Shown: piece by piece, positions 26,925-27,313 of the stretch | Layout of the letters: each line of letters begins with the position of its first letter | Position numbering within the stretch: the first letter of the stretch is position 1 | Origin: Chara braunii | Taxonomy: Eukaryota; Streptophyta; Charophyceae; Charales; Characeae | Direction: 5' to 3' | Assembly: GCA_003427395.1 (NCBI GenBank) | Contig: BFEA01000054.1 | Location: 274,696 to 302,008 of the forward strand | DNA: 27,313 bases | Made by a program: the position numbers and the translations under genes | Notes under the pieces: model-generated | Seen by the model: only the letters and a program-made list of their open reading frames with translations | What the model was told of the DNA's origin: nothing | Databases searched by the model: none

Positions 26925-27240
26925 CAGCTACATTTGTGTACCATTTAGCCACATTGCAGACAAGTTCCGGAGGGACTGACAAACAACCAAAAAAAAAAAA
27001 GAAAAAAAAAAAAAAAAAGCTGCTCCGGGGCCTCGTCCCACTTGCACCGTTGAGTTGAGCTACCTCAACGGTGTGACAGTTTTTCGAGCATTTTTTTATT
27101 CCGTAGAAAAGAAGAATGCATTTGTTTTTCTTTTTTTTTTCCCCGCCCACATATTTCGAATTTTCGTTTTCTTTCCCGTGGAGCAAATCGATCCATGTCA
27201 CTTGCCCCATTACGAAAGTCGACAGGTCTTTTTCCATCTT

Positions 27241-27244
<4 letters not shown>
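26925..27244. other. Non-coding stretch with A/T runs and a 10-bp stem
   Basis: A-runs at 26990-27018. CACCGTTGAG (27045-27054) and CTCAACGGTG (27064-27073) form a perfect stem with a 9-nt loop, followed by a T-run. No gene was recognised. Confidence 0.55.

Positions 27245-27313
<69 letters not shown>
27245..27313. repeat. (TC)n microsatellite at window end
   Basis: 69 bp of uninterrupted TC dinucleotide, running off the window. Confidence 0.95.

Noticed and set aside
26780-27075. Possible tRNA or tRNA-derived SINE on the minus strand (GTTCGAATCC at about 26791-26800 and GGTAGCTCAACTC near 27053-27066)
   Set aside because: The B-box-like word does not form a T-arm stem, and the A-box-like word is about 260 bp away with a MITE and A-runs between. 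No cloverleaf can be drawn.
1-27313. A novel multi-gene system
   Set aside because: Every credible coding segment apart from two unidentified fragments belongs to a retrotransposon, and all are broken. No cluster of intact genes exists to support a system.

Overview
The window looks like nuclear DNA of a plant-lineage eukaryote, and it is a graveyard of transposable elements with no intact host protein gene that I can support. The grounds are Ty3/gypsy and LINE reverse transcriptases, two U6-snRNA-like sequences, long A/T runs, abundant micro- and minisatellites, a short TTTAGGG run and a 340-N scaffold gap. The gag and pol wording recalls repeats of the charophyte alga Chara, but that is memory and not tested here. 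Nothing prokaryotic (operons, ribosome binding sites, CRISPR) is present.

Layout. 1-7180 (+): a Ty3/gypsy element (element 1) with leader, gag, protease, RT, RNase H, integrase, polypurine tract and the start of a 3' LTR with a TATA box. It is broken by two or three frameshifts and six in-frame stops. 7180-10430: non-coding repeats, a degenerate U6 copy on the minus strand at 7867-7950, four related ~75-bp units and a 111-bp palindromic MITE. 10430-15304: a tandem repeat of about 282 bp containing a 19-bp minisatellite; a decayed LINE (RT to C-terminal zinc finger) sits between two of its units. 15305-15644: unknown bases. 15645-21420: non-coding repeat families, further minisatellite and one decayed coding-like stretch of unknown identity (19069-19530). 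22150-26195 (-): a heavily decayed Ty3/gypsy chromovirus (element 2) with chromodomain, integrase carrying a 224-bp tandem duplication, RT with in-frame duplications and a nested MITE. 26199-26319 (-): a second U6-like sequence abutting element 2. 26389-26647: a complete 259-bp hAT-like MITE with 8-bp target duplications. The window ends in a (TC)n microsatellite.

How the parts relate. Element 1 once encoded all functions for LTR retrotransposition, and element 2 did so with a chromodomain that would steer integration; both are now dead. The LINE post-dates the tandem array it interrupts, and one MITE copy post-dates element 2. I found no convincing novel gene system. The most informative items are the two U6-derived sequences, the three-member MITE family whose two arms change together, the fold-back inverted repeat inside the integrase duplication, and the LINE insertion that can be read against its tandem-repeat target.
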